This document shows positions 25,521 to 34,691 of a DNA stretch of 64,000 bases, in pieces. Position numbers and translations under genes: made by a program. Under the pieces are notes generated by a model. The model had not been told where the DNA came from and made no database searches. It saw nothing but the letters and a program-made list of their open reading frames with translations. Origin of the DNA: an uncultured Bacteroidales bacterium (GTDB taxonomy: Bacteria; Bacteroidota; Bacteroidia; Bacteroidales; UBA932); contig CASFGK010000014.1 in the NCBI GenBank assembly GCA_949294195.1, positions 62,001 through 126,000 of the forward strand. The letters are read 5' to 3'. The stretch's first letter is position 1; every line of letters begins with the position of its first letter.

Positions 25521-26789
25521 TCATAAACGGCAGTCCGCTTGATCCGGAAAGGAGACCTTGTCAAGAATCCCTGTCAGCCAGGCTATGGCTATGCCGTAGT
25601 TGGTGATGGGGATTCCCTGTTTCCGCGCGGCGGAGATGCGTCCGAGGACATATCTACGGTTGAACATACATGCTCCGCAATGTATGACCAGGCTGTACCC
25701 GGAAAGGTCTTCCGGAAAATCAGTACCGCTTACTGTGTCGATTCCAAGGCTTTCTCCGAACTTCTGACGCAGCATCCGCGGTATTTTCACCCTTCCTATA
25801 TCTTCCGAGGCAGGAGCATGGGTGCATGCTTCGGCAATAAGGACCTTTGAATTCCCGCTGAGACGTTCCATGGCTTTTGCCCCCTCCATAAAGGCCTTTA
25901 TGTCTCCCTTGTAGGCGGCGAAAAGAACGGAAAAGGACGTAATGCGGCTTTCGGCAGGCTTTGCGGCCCAGACTTCAGGGAACACTTGCGAATCCGTGAT
26001 TATCAGGTCAGGAGGAGCAGTCAAAGCGGAAAGTGCATTCCTGATATGCTCTGTCGTACATGTCACTGCGGTGCAGCCCTTGTCCAGCAGTTCCCGTATG
26101 GTCTGTACCTGAGGGAGTATCAGACGGCCTTTCGGAGCCTGGATGTCCTGCGGCATCACCAGCAGTACGGAACCGCCTTGTCCGACAAGATTTCCGGTGA
26201 TGGTCCGGCATTCGCAGTTTTCGGGCAGTCTGCGCAGGACGGCTTGAATGACGCTGTCTGTACCTTCTCCTGTAGCGGCGTTTACTATCAGCGGATTTGT
26301 CCCGCAGAGCGCAATGATGTCTTTCCGGAGCGGGCCGATGTTTCCTGAAGGGATGTTTCCGGTTTCGTCCGAAGTCCTGTCAGGCTTTGCATGCATGCTG
26401 CAGGTATGGAAGCCTGACGTGTTGATTACAGGTATTACCGGGATGCCTTTTCCGGCCAGCTTTCCGTACCATTCTTTTTCTGTCGTGCCGCAGTCACTGA
26501 AAATCATCAGGGCGATGTCCGTCTTTTCCAGAACTCCGGCAGTCAGCCCTACCCTTTTGATTCCCAGTCCTGCCGCATCGTCGTCGAACCCTGCCGTATC
26601 GGTAAAGAGACACGGGCCGATTCCGGGTATTTCCATTGCCTTGTGCACAGGGTCTGTCGTAGTTCCCGGTATGTCCGACACGAGAGACGTTTTCTGGCGG
26701 GTAATGGCATTCACCAGAGAAGATTTTCCGGTGTTGCGCTTCCCGAAAACACTTATATGAAGCCTTTCGGATGATGGTGTGTCTGTCAT
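25521..26789 (-). CDS. hydF: [FeFe]-hydrogenase maturation GTPase HydF
   Basis: The 422-residue scaffold GTPase assembles the 2Fe subcluster and hands it to HydA. The N-terminal GTPase domain has the P-loop FGKRNTGKSSLVNA and the switch DIPGTTTDPV with DTAGFDD. The C-terminal cluster-binding domain has an EACTHAP motif and HCGACMFNRR, which supply the [4Fe-4S] ligands. An internal segment after VINTSGFHTC (about 30 residues) looks like a loop expansion. It is the last gene of the hydE-hydG-hydF unit, 29 bp after hydG. Confidence 0.94.
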   Translation of the reverse strand: MTDTPSSERLHISVFGKRNTGKSSLVNAITRQKTSLVSDIPGTTTDPVHKAMEIPGIGPCLFTDTAGFDDDAAGLGIKRVGLTAGVLEKTDIALMIFSDCGTTEKEWYGKLAGKGIPVIPVINTSGFHTCSMHAKPDRTSDETGNIPSGNIGPLRKDIIALCGTNPLIVNAATGEGTDSVIQAVLRRLPENCECRTITGNLVGQGGSVLLVMPQDIQAPKGRLILPQVQTIRELLDKGCTAVTCTTEHIRNALSALTAPPDLIITDSQVFPEVWAAKPAESRITSFSVLFAAYKGDIKAFMEGAKAMERLSGNSKVLIAEACTHAPASEDIGRVKIPRMLRQKFGESLGIDTVSGTDFPEDLSGYSLVIHCGACMFNRRYVLGRISAARKQGIPITNYGIAIAWLTGILDKVSFPDQADCRL

Positions 26790-26818
26790 TTTTCAGATAT
26801 GGTTGATTCTTCCTTTAC

Positions 26819-28273
26819 TTAAAACCTGAAGTCACGCTGTCCGTTCATGATGTCTTCCAGATGACCTGCAGTGAGCCCGCGCACTCTGTCGCTCCCGATG
26901 TTTCCAAGTTCTCTCCGTATGACTTCCAGACCTTTGGCCCTGGTCTGCGGCGAAGCATAGTCCTGCAGGTATTCCATGAGAGTCATAATAGCATTGGGCT
27001 GGCAGCAGTCGGCAATTTTCCCTCTCTTGACCAGTGACATGAATCTGTCTCCGGTGCGGCCTTCCCGGTAGCAGGCGGTGCAGAAACTGGGTATGTGCCC
27101 CATGTCCAGAAGCCATCCGACCACTTCATCCAGAGTCCGGCTGTCACTTATGTCGAACTGGGCGCTGTTCTCCCTGTCCGCTACTCTCTTGCCGGCCTTC
27201 CTGTCCATTTCGTCCGCATATCCTCCCACACTGGTCTTCGAGCCTCCGCTGATCTGTGAGATACCCAGCTCCAGGACTTTCTCCCTCACGGACCTGGATT
27301 CCCTGGTGGATATGATCATTCCCGTATAAGGCACTGCAAGCCTGATGACTGCCACTATGCGGCAGAATACGTCATCCGGTACCGCATTGGGAAAATCCTT
27401 TGTGTCGATATCGTCTGCAGGGCATATCCTCGGCACGCTTATCGTATGGGGGCCGACTCCAAAACGGGCTTCAAGATGTTCCGCATGCATGAAAAGCCCC
27501 ACAAGGTCATACCTGTATGTGTCCAGCCCGAACAGGACTCCGATTCCCACATCGTCTATACCTCCCTGCATTGCCCTGTCCATCGCCTCCGTATGCCAGG
27601 CGTAGTCGCTTTTGGGGCCGGTAGGGTGTAGCGCTTCATAATCGGTCTTGTGATAAGTCTCCTGGAAAAGTATGTATGTGCCTATACCGGCATCTTTGAG
27701 CCTGCGGTAATTCTCCACGGTGGTCGCCGCTATATTCACGTTCACTCTGCGGATGGCTCCGTTGCGGTGGCGGGTCCCGTAAATGGTACCGATTGATTCG
27801 AGAATGTATTCTATGGGATTGTGTACAGGGTCTTCTCCTGATTCTATCGCAAGTCTTTTGTGTCCCATGTCCTGCAGGGCGATGACCTCTCTTCGTATTT
27901 CTTCCTGAGAGAGCCTCTTCCGCAGTATATGTCTGTTCTTTGCATGGTACGGACAGTACACGCAGCCGTTTATGCACCAGTCGGACAGGTACAGAGGGGC
28001 AAACATGACTATTCTGTTTCCATAGAATCTTCGTTTGATTTCCTTTGCTGTCAGGAACATCTTTCCGATCAGGTCCGCTTCGTCGCACTCCATCAGTACG
28101 GCCGCTTCCCGGTGTGTGAGTCCGCGGCATTCCGCCGCCTTTTTCAGGATGCTGCCGACGAGTTTCCTGTCATTTTTGTGCGCTGATACGTAGTCTATTG
28201 TATCCAGTATTTCCTTGTGGCTGATAAATTCTTCGGCTTTCTCCGAAGCGGGGTTATATGCTATGTGGTCCAT
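26819..28273 (-). CDS. hydG: [FeFe]-hydrogenase maturase HydG (radical SAM tyrosine lyase)
   Basis: This 484-residue radical SAM enzyme splits tyrosine to give the CO and CN ligands of the H-cluster. The radical SAM cluster motif is CINGCVYCPYH (CxxxCxxC). The C-terminal auxiliary-cluster motif is visible in CTACYREGRTGDRFM. The overall pattern ILFQETYHKTDYEALHPTGPKSDYAWH is typical of HydG/ThiH. The ATG at 28273 is preferred to a TTG two codons upstream. It is 28 bp after hydE. Confidence 0.95.
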   Translation of the reverse strand: MDHIAYNPASEKAEEFISHKEILDTIDYVSAHKNDRKLVGSILKKAAECRGLTHREAAVLMECDEADLIGKMFLTAKEIKRRFYGNRIVMFAPLYLSDWCINGCVYCPYHAKNRHILRKRLSQEEIRREVIALQDMGHKRLAIESGEDPVHNPIEYILESIGTIYGTRHRNGAIRRVNVNIAATTVENYRRLKDAGIGTYILFQETYHKTDYEALHPTGPKSDYAWHTEAMDRAMQGGIDDVGIGVLFGLDTYRYDLVGLFMHAEHLEARFGVGPHTISVPRICPADDIDTKDFPNAVPDDVFCRIVAVIRLAVPYTGMIISTRESRSVREKVLELGISQISGGSKTSVGGYADEMDRKAGKRVADRENSAQFDISDSRTLDEVVGWLLDMGHIPSFCTACYREGRTGDRFMSLVKRGKIADCCQPNAIMTLMEYLQDYASPQTRAKGLEVIRRELGNIGSDRVRGLTAGHLEDIMNGQRDFRF

Positions 28274-28301
28274 TCTCAAGTATTTCTGTCATGTCGTAAA
28301 A

Positions 28302-29381
28302 CTATGTGGAGCGGAAGTCTCCGCGGTCCGTCACTATGCTGTATCCGATTTTGCCCAGCTGGAGTTTCAGGCTGTCAAGCCCTTCTGCTGATTCTGCTCC
28401 GTAGGACGCCTTGTTGTCATACAGGGAGTATTTCCCTCTTACTGAAGGAGGAGAGAGATTCGGCATTATCACATTCGCTCCGGCAAGGATGCCCCTTTGA
28501 TGACCGTCAGGCAGGAGCGTGGCGAGTGCAGTTGTCGAAGGGATGAGGCTGTCCGGGAGCATGAGCCTGAAAATCGAGACCAGTTTCAGCGACAGCTCGG
28601 CCTCTTCCTGTTCGTGGCTTTTTCCCGGCAATATGGAAGTGTCGGATTTCCAATAATCTGCAAATACCGTGTCCTTGTGGGGGACAAACGGCCCGAGACC
28701 GATCATTTCCGGTCTGTACTGTTCTATGAAAACGATGTCTTCGACAATATTGCCGATACTCTGGAACGGGCTTCCTACCATGATTCCGGTACCTGCCTGA
28801 TATCCGTATTTTTTGAGCATATCCAGACAGTGAAGCCTGTGCCCGTGGGACATTTCTTCCGGATGGAGTCTGGCATAATGTTCCCGGTTGTGTGTTTCGT
28901 GCCGGAGCAGATATCGTGTCGCGCCTGCCTGACGGAATTTCCGGTAACTTTCTTCAGATCGTTCTCCGAGGGAAAGGGTAAGGGCACAGTCGGGAAATTC
29001 CTCATGGATTGTCCTGCAAAGGGCTTCTATCCGGCGGTCTGCTTCATCCGGGAGTTCACCTCCCTGAAGGACGAATGTCCGGAAGCCTTGAGAGTATCCG
29101 TAACGGCAGCATTCCAGAATTTCCCTGTCGGCGAGCATGTATCTGGAAATGTTCCTGTTGCTTTTCCGGATACCGCAGTAGAGGCAGTCATTCCTGCAGA
29201 TATTGGTAATTTCTATCAGACCTCTGACATATATGTCTTTTCCGAATTTTTCCACAGCTGTTTCCCTGGCCGTTCCATGCAGCATCGCTACCGTATCACT
29301 GTCTTCACACAAAAGCAGGGACCTGTATTCACAGGCCTCGAGTCTTCTTTCTTTTTTCAGTTTCCTGACCAGATCCTCCAT
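28302..29381 (-). CDS. hydE: [FeFe]-hydrogenase maturase HydE (radical SAM)
   Basis: The 359-residue radical SAM protein works with HydG and HydF to build the dithiomethylamine-bridged 2Fe subcluster. The radical SAM motif is CRNDCLYCGIR (CxxxCxxC). FVLQGGELPDE and RYLLRHETHNREHYARLHP are typical HydE/BioB-like segments. It is the first gene of the maturation operon and has its own promoter box 24 bp upstream. Confidence 0.95.
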   Translation of the reverse strand: MEDLVRKLKKERRLEACEYRSLLLCEDSDTVAMLHGTARETAVEKFGKDIYVRGLIEITNICRNDCLYCGIRKSNRNISRYMLADREILECCRYGYSQGFRTFVLQGGELPDEADRRIEALCRTIHEEFPDCALTLSLGERSEESYRKFRQAGATRYLLRHETHNREHYARLHPEEMSHGHRLHCLDMLKKYGYQAGTGIMVGSPFQSIGNIVEDIVFIEQYRPEMIGLGPFVPHKDTVFADYWKSDTSILPGKSHEQEEAELSLKLVSIFRLMLPDSLIPSTTALATLLPDGHQRGILAGANVIMPNLSPPSVRGKYSLYDNKASYGAESAEGLDSLKLQLGKIGYSIVTDRGDFRST

Positions 29382-29404
29382 TCAGCTGACAAATCCTGTT
29401 CATG

Positions 29405-29412
29405 CAAAGTTA
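29405..29412 (-). promoter_or_regulatory. -7 promoter box of the hydEGF operon
   Basis: On the minus strand it reads TAACTTTG, an exact TAnnTTTG match, 24 bp before the hydE start. It separates hydE from the TSUP gene upstream on the same strand. No clear -33 box is seen. Confidence 0.55.
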
Positions 29413-29471
29413 GTCAATCGTCCGGTAATTCTGAAGCCGTTCCTGAAGTTTGTCGCTCCGGGACGTTCATG

Positions 29472-30188
29472 TCATACTGAAAAGAAAAGCCAGGCGGATG
29501 CGGCTATCATTACGGCGGCGACTATCTTGCGGAAATTTTTGCGTTTGATGTTACGGATGTTCTTCATGGCGATGAAGTTACCGGCAGACATGGCTACTCC
29601 GATATAAATCCCGTCTCTGAGTACGTGTATGTTCAGGAGGTCAAACTCCCCGTACATAATCATCTGTACTACATGCATCAGGGTTGCAGATGCGGCTTCG
29701 GTAGCGATGTAGGCTACAGGGGCGAGCCCGAGCGTGAGGAAAACCGCGCTGCTGACAGGGCCGGACAGGCAGAGCAGTCCGTTGATGACGCCCGATATAC
29801 CGCCGCCTGCAAGCATGGTCCATCTGGAGCGGGGAAGCCTGATCTTTTCGTACATCTCCAGCAGAGCGAAAACTATGAGCATTATGCTCAATATTCTGGT
29901 CATCATTTCCTTTGGAACAACAACGAAACCGTATGCCCCGACTACCGTAAGCGGAATCGCAGGGATCAGGAACAGGCCCACCTGCCTCCATCTGATAGCC
30001 TTGAATCCGGCTCCCATGCGGAAGATGTTGCTCAGAAGCTGGGCTACTGTAGCCATCGGAACAGCTACTTCGATTCCGGAGAAAGAAGTTATCACCGGCA
30101 GCAGTATGAGACTGCCCCCGAAACCTACTGTTCCGGAGATGAGCCCGGAGATGAGTCCGGCTGCTATCAGTATGATATCCTCAAGCAT
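29472..30188 (-). CDS. TSUP (TauE/SafE) family membrane transporter
   Basis: A 238-residue integral membrane protein with about seven or eight helices. The family's repeated motif is seen in GLISGLISGTVGFGGSLILLP near the N-terminus and again in GGGISGVINGLLCLSGP in the second half. TSUP proteins move sulfur- or carbon-containing organic anions such as sulfite or sulfoacetate; the substrate here is unknown. It begins only 2 bp after the CDF gene, so translation is probably coupled. Confidence 0.86.
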   Translation of the reverse strand: MLEDIILIAAGLISGLISGTVGFGGSLILLPVITSFSGIEVAVPMATVAQLLSNIFRMGAGFKAIRWRQVGLFLIPAIPLTVVGAYGFVVVPKEMMTRILSIMLIVFALLEMYEKIRLPRSRWTMLAGGGISGVINGLLCLSGPVSSAVFLTLGLAPVAYIATEAASATLMHVVQMIMYGEFDLLNIHVLRDGIYIGVAMSAGNFIAMKNIRNIKRKNFRKIVAAVMIAASAWLFFSV

Positions 30189-30190
30189 AG

Positions 30191-31114
30191 CTAATTCTTT
30201 TCCACACCGTATACATTTTCAGGACATGTACCGTATGGTTCCAGATGGACTACAATATCGTATACTTCAGGAATACTGTCCCTGATATTCTGTTCCACTT
30301 TGTTGGCCAGAGTATGGGCCTGCGAGAGGGTCATGTTGCCGTCAGCTTCCACGTCGAGAGTGATCATGTATTTCCCGCCTATGCTGCGTGAGCGGACCCT
30401 GTGTGGATTGCTTACCCCTTCCACGGAATCAATGGCATCGAAAATCTTCCGGTAAACGGATGTGTCCTTCACTCCGTCCATCAGTTCTACATTCGAGTCC
30501 ATGAATATCCTTATGGCCGAACGTATGATGAAGCAGCTGACAAGAAGTGCGGTAACGGAGTCGAAAACAGGCATTTCAAGCACATAGGAGAAAAACAGTC
30601 CGATGAGTACGCTCAGTGAGATAATCACATCGTTACGCATATTTATTCCGTTGGCTATCAGCATGGATGAGCCTGTCTTCCGGCCGACGGAAGTCTGATA
30701 GAGCGACAGCAGCAGTTTGCAGACGATAGAAGCAGCGGTGACATATATCGCCATCATTCCCGGCATTTCACGAGGCTCTTTTGAAAAGAGATGTCCCACT
30801 GCGGAGAACAGCATTTGTCCTCCGGCAAAGAATATGGCCATGGAAAGTATCTTGGTGGCTATGGATTCGGCTTTGGCATAACCGTAGGCGTATTTGGTGT
30901 TCGGGCGCTTCTCCATGATTTTTGCAGTCACGGCGATGACAGCGGATATCGCCACATCGGAGGCGGAGTCTATGCCGTCGCTTATGACAGCGACACTTCC
31001 GCTGACGGCTCCGGCCACCAGTTTCGCTACAGACAGGACTCCGTTTCCGATAAAGCTTCCGTATGAGGCTCTGAGTATCTGCCTTTGTGTATTGTTCTGG
31101 TTTTCGTTTGACAT
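30191..31114 (-). CDS. Cation diffusion facilitator (CDF) family metal exporter
   Basis: A 307-residue protein with six predicted helices and a cytoplasmic C-terminal domain. The metal site of helix 2 is DGIDSASD (a DxxxD type rather than HxxxD), and the helix-5 site appears as NMRND. The C-terminal domain ends with VDVEADGNM-like and DIVVHLEPYG sequence, normal for CDFs. DxxxD variants often export Mn or Fe, but the asparagine in helix 5 is unusual and leaves the ion uncertain. It is followed by a TSUP gene after 2 bp. Confidence 0.88.
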   Translation of the reverse strand: MSNENQNNTQRQILRASYGSFIGNGVLSVAKLVAGAVSGSVAVISDGIDSASDVAISAVIAVTAKIMEKRPNTKYAYGYAKAESIATKILSMAIFFAGGQMLFSAVGHLFSKEPREMPGMMAIYVTAASIVCKLLLSLYQTSVGRKTGSSMLIANGINMRNDVIISLSVLIGLFFSYVLEMPVFDSVTALLVSCFIIRSAIRIFMDSNVELMDGVKDTSVYRKIFDAIDSVEGVSNPHRVRSRSIGGKYMITLDVEADGNMTLSQAHTLANKVEQNIRDSIPEVYDIVVHLEPYGTCPENVYGVEKN

Positions 31115-31192
31115 AACAGCCTGCTAAGTTACATAAAAGCACGATAAATGCTGCCGGAAAATCGGAATTATGACAGGAGAATCCGGCTCCCG

Positions 31193-32413
31193 CTATGACC
31201 TGGCAGGCCTGATATCAGGAAGGAACAGTGCTATAATACCCATAAGCGGCAGCCATGTACTTACCTTGAAGATGAATTCGATGCTTGTCAGGTCGGCAAG
31301 CCAGCCGAAAAACGCGGAACCTATGCCGCCGAGTCCGAACATCAGTCCGAAGAAGATACCGGAGACCATGCCTACCTTGTCCGGTTTGAGGTCTGTGGCA
31401 TAGACCACGATCGCCGAGAATGCGGATGCGATAATGAGCCCGGTGATGACGGATGTGACTATTGTCCATGTCAGATTCAGGTATGGCATGATGAGAGTAA
31501 AAGGGGCGGCCCCGAGTATCGAGAAGAGAATCACGTATTTGCGGCCGTATCTGTCTCCAAGGAATCCTCCTGCCAGTGTACCGATGGCAAATGCGGCGAG
31601 ATATGCGAAAAGACATACCTGGGATGTCTGGATGGATACGTCGAACTTTTCTATAAGGTAGAAAGTGAAGTAGCTTGTCATGCAGGCATTGAAGAAATAC
31701 TTGGAAAATATCATCAGTATGAGTATTCCCATGGCCATGCTGACCGTCTTTTCAGGCAGATTGCTTACGCCGCTGACTATCTTGCGGTGTGAGGTTCTGA
31801 CTTCGGAAAGCAGGAGGCTGTACCATGAGCCGATTCTCGCAAGCAGTACCGTCGCAATCAGAGCGGCGACGACAAACCATCCTATGGCGTGCTGTCCGTA
31901 TGGTATGACTAACATTGCCGCCAGAAGAGGGCCTGCGGAGCTGCCGCCGTTGCCGCCGACCTGGAAAATGGACTGTGCCAGGCTTTTCTTCCCTCCGGAT
32001 GCGAGCTGGGCCACCCTGGAAGCTTCCGGATGGAAAACCGACGAGCCGCAGCCGATAACCGCGACAGCAAGCAGGATCAGAGGGAAATCAGATGCGTATG
32101 CCAGCATCAGAAGTCCCAGAATCATGAATCCCATTCCAAGAGTCATGAAATATGGCTGCGGATGTCTGTCTGCATATTGCCCTACAAACGGCTGGAAAAT
32201 CGATGAAGTCATCTGATATACAAATGTGATTATTCCTATCTGGGCGAACGTAAATCCGAATTTGTCTTTCAGGAGAGGGTAGACTGCCGGTACCACTGAC
32301 TGTACCATGTCGTTGAGCAGATGGCACAGGCCGATGGCAAACAGTATTGAGTAGGCAGTCCCTTCCACAAGGTGAGGATGACCTTTGATTTTATCTAATA
32401 TATTGATAGCCAT
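31193..32413 (-). CDS. fsr: MFS transporter, fosmidomycin-resistance (Fsr) type
   Basis: A 406-residue, twelve-helix major facilitator. The N-terminus (GLCHLLNDMVQSVVPAVYPLL) and IGIITFVYQMTSSIFQPFVG are characteristic of the Fsr branch. GCGSSVFHPEASRVA is another conserved block. Members export fosmidomycin, metal complexes or small acids; the natural substrate is unknown. The gene is divergent from the threonine aldolase gene. Confidence 0.88.
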   Translation of the reverse strand: MAINILDKIKGHPHLVEGTAYSILFAIGLCHLLNDMVQSVVPAVYPLLKDKFGFTFAQIGIITFVYQMTSSIFQPFVGQYADRHPQPYFMTLGMGFMILGLLMLAYASDFPLILLAVAVIGCGSSVFHPEASRVAQLASGGKKSLAQSIFQVGGNGGSSAGPLLAAMLVIPYGQHAIGWFVVAALIATVLLARIGSWYSLLLSEVRTSHRKIVSGVSNLPEKTVSMAMGILILMIFSKYFFNACMTSYFTFYLIEKFDVSIQTSQVCLFAYLAAFAIGTLAGGFLGDRYGRKYVILFSILGAAPFTLIMPYLNLTWTIVTSVITGLIIASAFSAIVVYATDLKPDKVGMVSGIFFGLMFGLGGIGSAFFGWLADLTSIEFIFKVSTWLPLMGIIALFLPDIRPARS

Positions 32414-32571
32414 GTTTTTTTATTTTGTGATGTTGTCTCTGCTTCCATGTCCGGCTTTTGCGGCCGCGAAAATAAGGATAAACCTCCAACTTTGCAACCA
32501 TCACTCAGGCGTCTTCATGTCCCCGGACGGCATTATTGCCGTCAGGGCTATATAATTTGAGTGTCTTTGCC

Positions 32572-32579
32572 TATCTTTG
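32572..32579 (+). promoter_or_regulatory. -7 promoter box of the threonine aldolase gene
   Basis: TATCTTTG is an exact TAnnTTTG match 24 bp before the start codon. No matching -33 box was found. Confidence 0.5.
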
Positions 32580-32602
32580 CACGCGGATAACTGTCATATA
32601 TC

Positions 32603-33628
32603 ATGCTTCATTTTGATTCCGATTACATGGAAGGGGCGCATCCGTCAGTGATGGAGCGCCTGATGCAGACCAACCTGGAAAGCACTCCTGGATACACGGC
32701 GGATGACTATTGCGACAGGGCACGGACGCTGATAAAGAAAGCCTGCGGATGTCCGGATGCAGAGGTCCATTTCCTTGTCGGAGGAACGCAGACCAATGCA
32801 GTGGCGGTGTCATCTGTGCTGAAACCGTATGAGGGAGTCCTGGCTGCCGATACAGGACATATTAACTGGCATGAGGCAGGGGCGATAGAAGCTACCGGTC
32901 ACAAGGTTCTCGGACTCCCTCATGAATACGGGAAGCTGCAGGCCTCTGCCGTTGAAATGTATATGTCTGATTTCCTCGCAGATGAAAGCCATGAGCACAT
33001 GGTATGTCCCGGGATGGTGTATATTTCACATCCTACTGAGTACGGGACGCTGTATTCGCTGGAGGAGCTGAAGGCACTGTCGGATACCTGCCGCAAATAC
33101 TCTCTCCCTCTATACATGGACGGCGCGCGTCTTGGTTATGGCCTGGCCGCTCCTGGCTCTGACGTGAGTCTTGATAAGATCGCTTCCCTGTGCGATATGT
33201 TCTATATCGGAGGGACTAAGGTCGGAGCTCTTTTCGGGGAGGCTCTGGTGGTAACCCGGACTGTTACTGTCCGGCAGATGGTCACGCATATCAAAAGGCA
33301 GGGGGCATTACTTGCAAAAGGCCGTCTTCTTGGCTTGCAGTTCGGGACATTGTTTTCTGACGGAATGTATATTGAGATTTCAAGAAATGCAATCAGGATG
33401 GCAGGGCTGCTGACGGAAGGATTGCGCTCCCGCGGTTACGAATTCCTTACACCTCCGCAGACCAACCAGATTTTCGTGATTCTGGACAATTCCACGCTTG
33501 AGCGCCTGAGAGAGCATGCGACATTCAGCATATGGCAGAGGTTGCCGGAATCGCGTACTGCTGTCAGGTTTGTTACAAGCTGGGCCACACGTGAAGAGGA
33601 TGTCCGTGCTCTGATTGCTCTGCTTTAG
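32603..33628 (+). CDS. ltaE: Low-specificity threonine aldolase (PLP, beta-eliminating lyase fold)
   Basis: The 341-residue fold-type I PLP enzyme splits L-threonine or allo-threonine into glycine and acetaldehyde. The N-terminal substrate part is seen in DYMEGAHPSVMERL. The cofactor-binding parts are FLVGGTQTNAVA, LYMDGARLGYG (Asp contacting the pyridine ring) and the Schiff-base lysine in YIGGTKVGALFGE (K206). Length is typical. The ATG at 32603 follows a promoter box. The stop lies 20 bp from the convergent beta-lactamase stop. Confidence 0.9.
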   Translation: MLHFDSDYMEGAHPSVMERLMQTNLESTPGYTADDYCDRARTLIKKACGCPDAEVHFLVGGTQTNAVAVSSVLKPYEGVLAADTGHINWHEAGAIEATGHKVLGLPHEYGKLQASAVEMYMSDFLADESHEHMVCPGMVYISHPTEYGTLYSLEELKALSDTCRKYSLPLYMDGARLGYGLAAPGSDVSLDKIASLCDMFYIGGTKVGALFGEALVVTRTVTVRQMVTHIKRQGALLAKGRLLGLQFGTLFSDGMYIEISRNAIRMAGLLTEGLRSRGYEFLTPPQTNQIFVILDNSTLERLREHATFSIWQRLPESRTAVRFVTSWATREEDVRALIALL

Positions 33629-33647
33629 GGGAAACCTGATGCAGATT

Positions 33648-34685
33648 CTACTGTGATACCATGTGTCTGTAGACAGCATCTGATATGTCTGCAATGAGCC
33701 TTGCGGTGTCTGTCATGCTCTCTTTTGAATTTCTGACAAATACGGCTATGGTATAGAACCTTCCGTCAGGAAGGATGATGAATCCTGCATCGTTCAGTCC
33801 GATGATCCTGCCCCTGCTGTCGGTATCTCCGGTGCCGGTCTTGTGTCCTATGACAGCATTTGTCCCATGCAGCGGAGCCGCGAGCCTGTCACGGCCTGTC
33901 GTGCAGTCCGTCATTGTCTGCAGGATGAAATCCAGATATATGTTTCCGTCGAGGATGCCGTCATTGCATCCGGCACTCCCGGCTGAAATCATGCTCCACA
34001 GGAGTCCGGCCGCAGAAGACGGTGTACTCCAGTTGGCATTGCACAGGGACAGGTTGCTGTGCATCTGCTCTTCCGTCATTTTGATTGAAAACCCTCCAAT
34101 TCCCAAAGACCTGATGTAGCGGTCCGTTGCCGGCGGACCTCCGAAATGTCTGAAAAGGATGTCGCATGCATTGTTGTCACTCTGCTGCAGGGTATACCGC
34201 AGCAGTGTCCTTACTGTCACGTTGAAAGTCTTGCTGCCGGACTTGTTTGTCCCTGCAGGGCGGCCAACTGCCATAAGACTGTCCCTCAGCGGACTGTAGG
34301 TGTCCGGTTTCAGGTCTTCTTCTGTTACATCGATTCCGGTGTCCAAAGGCAGGCCGGCTCTTGCGAGTGAATCCGTGACGCACAGGGCCTGATGCATTTT
34401 CATTACACTCATGAGCGGATACCGCCTGTGGTCTCCGATACGGATAACGTGCTCCGGATTCATGATGTCTGTCATGCCGGGTACTTTCCCGGCACATGAA
34501 ACCGGAGCAGCAGCTGTAACTGCTACTCCGGTTTCCGCATCGGCTTTTCTGAGAATCTTCCGTATTTCCTGTTTCAGACTTTCGTCTCTGAAGTCTCTCT
34601 TTCCGGATTCTGCGTATGAGACTGCAGGTATGGCCAGCGTATACAGGCACATACAGATGGCGGCTGTTCTACGAAATATTTTCAT
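33648..34685 (-). CDS. Class A beta-lactamase (subclass A2, CfxA/CepA-like)
   Basis: A 345-residue exported serine beta-lactamase, longer than classical class A enzymes as usual in Bacteroidota. It has a Sec signal peptide (to about SYA). The catalytic motifs are SVMK (Ser70-xx-Lys73), QSDNN (SDN loop), TEEQMH (Glu166 equivalent) and HKTGTGD (KTG). All catalytic residues are intact, so it should hydrolyse beta-lactams in the periplasm; the substrate range cannot be predicted. No mobile element is adjacent, so it appears chromosomal. It follows the His/Pro-rich protein gene by 6 bp on the same strand. Confidence 0.92.
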   Translation of the reverse strand: MKIFRRTAAICMCLYTLAIPAVSYAESGKRDFRDESLKQEIRKILRKADAETGVAVTAAAPVSCAGKVPGMTDIMNPEHVIRIGDHRRYPLMSVMKMHQALCVTDSLARAGLPLDTGIDVTEEDLKPDTYSPLRDSLMAVGRPAGTNKSGSKTFNVTVRTLLRYTLQQSDNNACDILFRHFGGPPATDRYIRSLGIGGFSIKMTEEQMHSNLSLCNANWSTPSSAAGLLWSMISAGSAGCNDGILDGNIYLDFILQTMTDCTTGRDRLAAPLHGTNAVIGHKTGTGDTDSRGRIIGLNDAGFIILPDGRFYTIAVFVRNSKESMTDTARLIADISDAVYRHMVSQ

Positions 34686-34691
34686 TCCGTA

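Noticed and set aside
28497-29480. 327-codon plus-strand frame over hydE
   Set aside because: It is the complement of the radical SAM gene hydE and crosses its promoter; no family resemblance.
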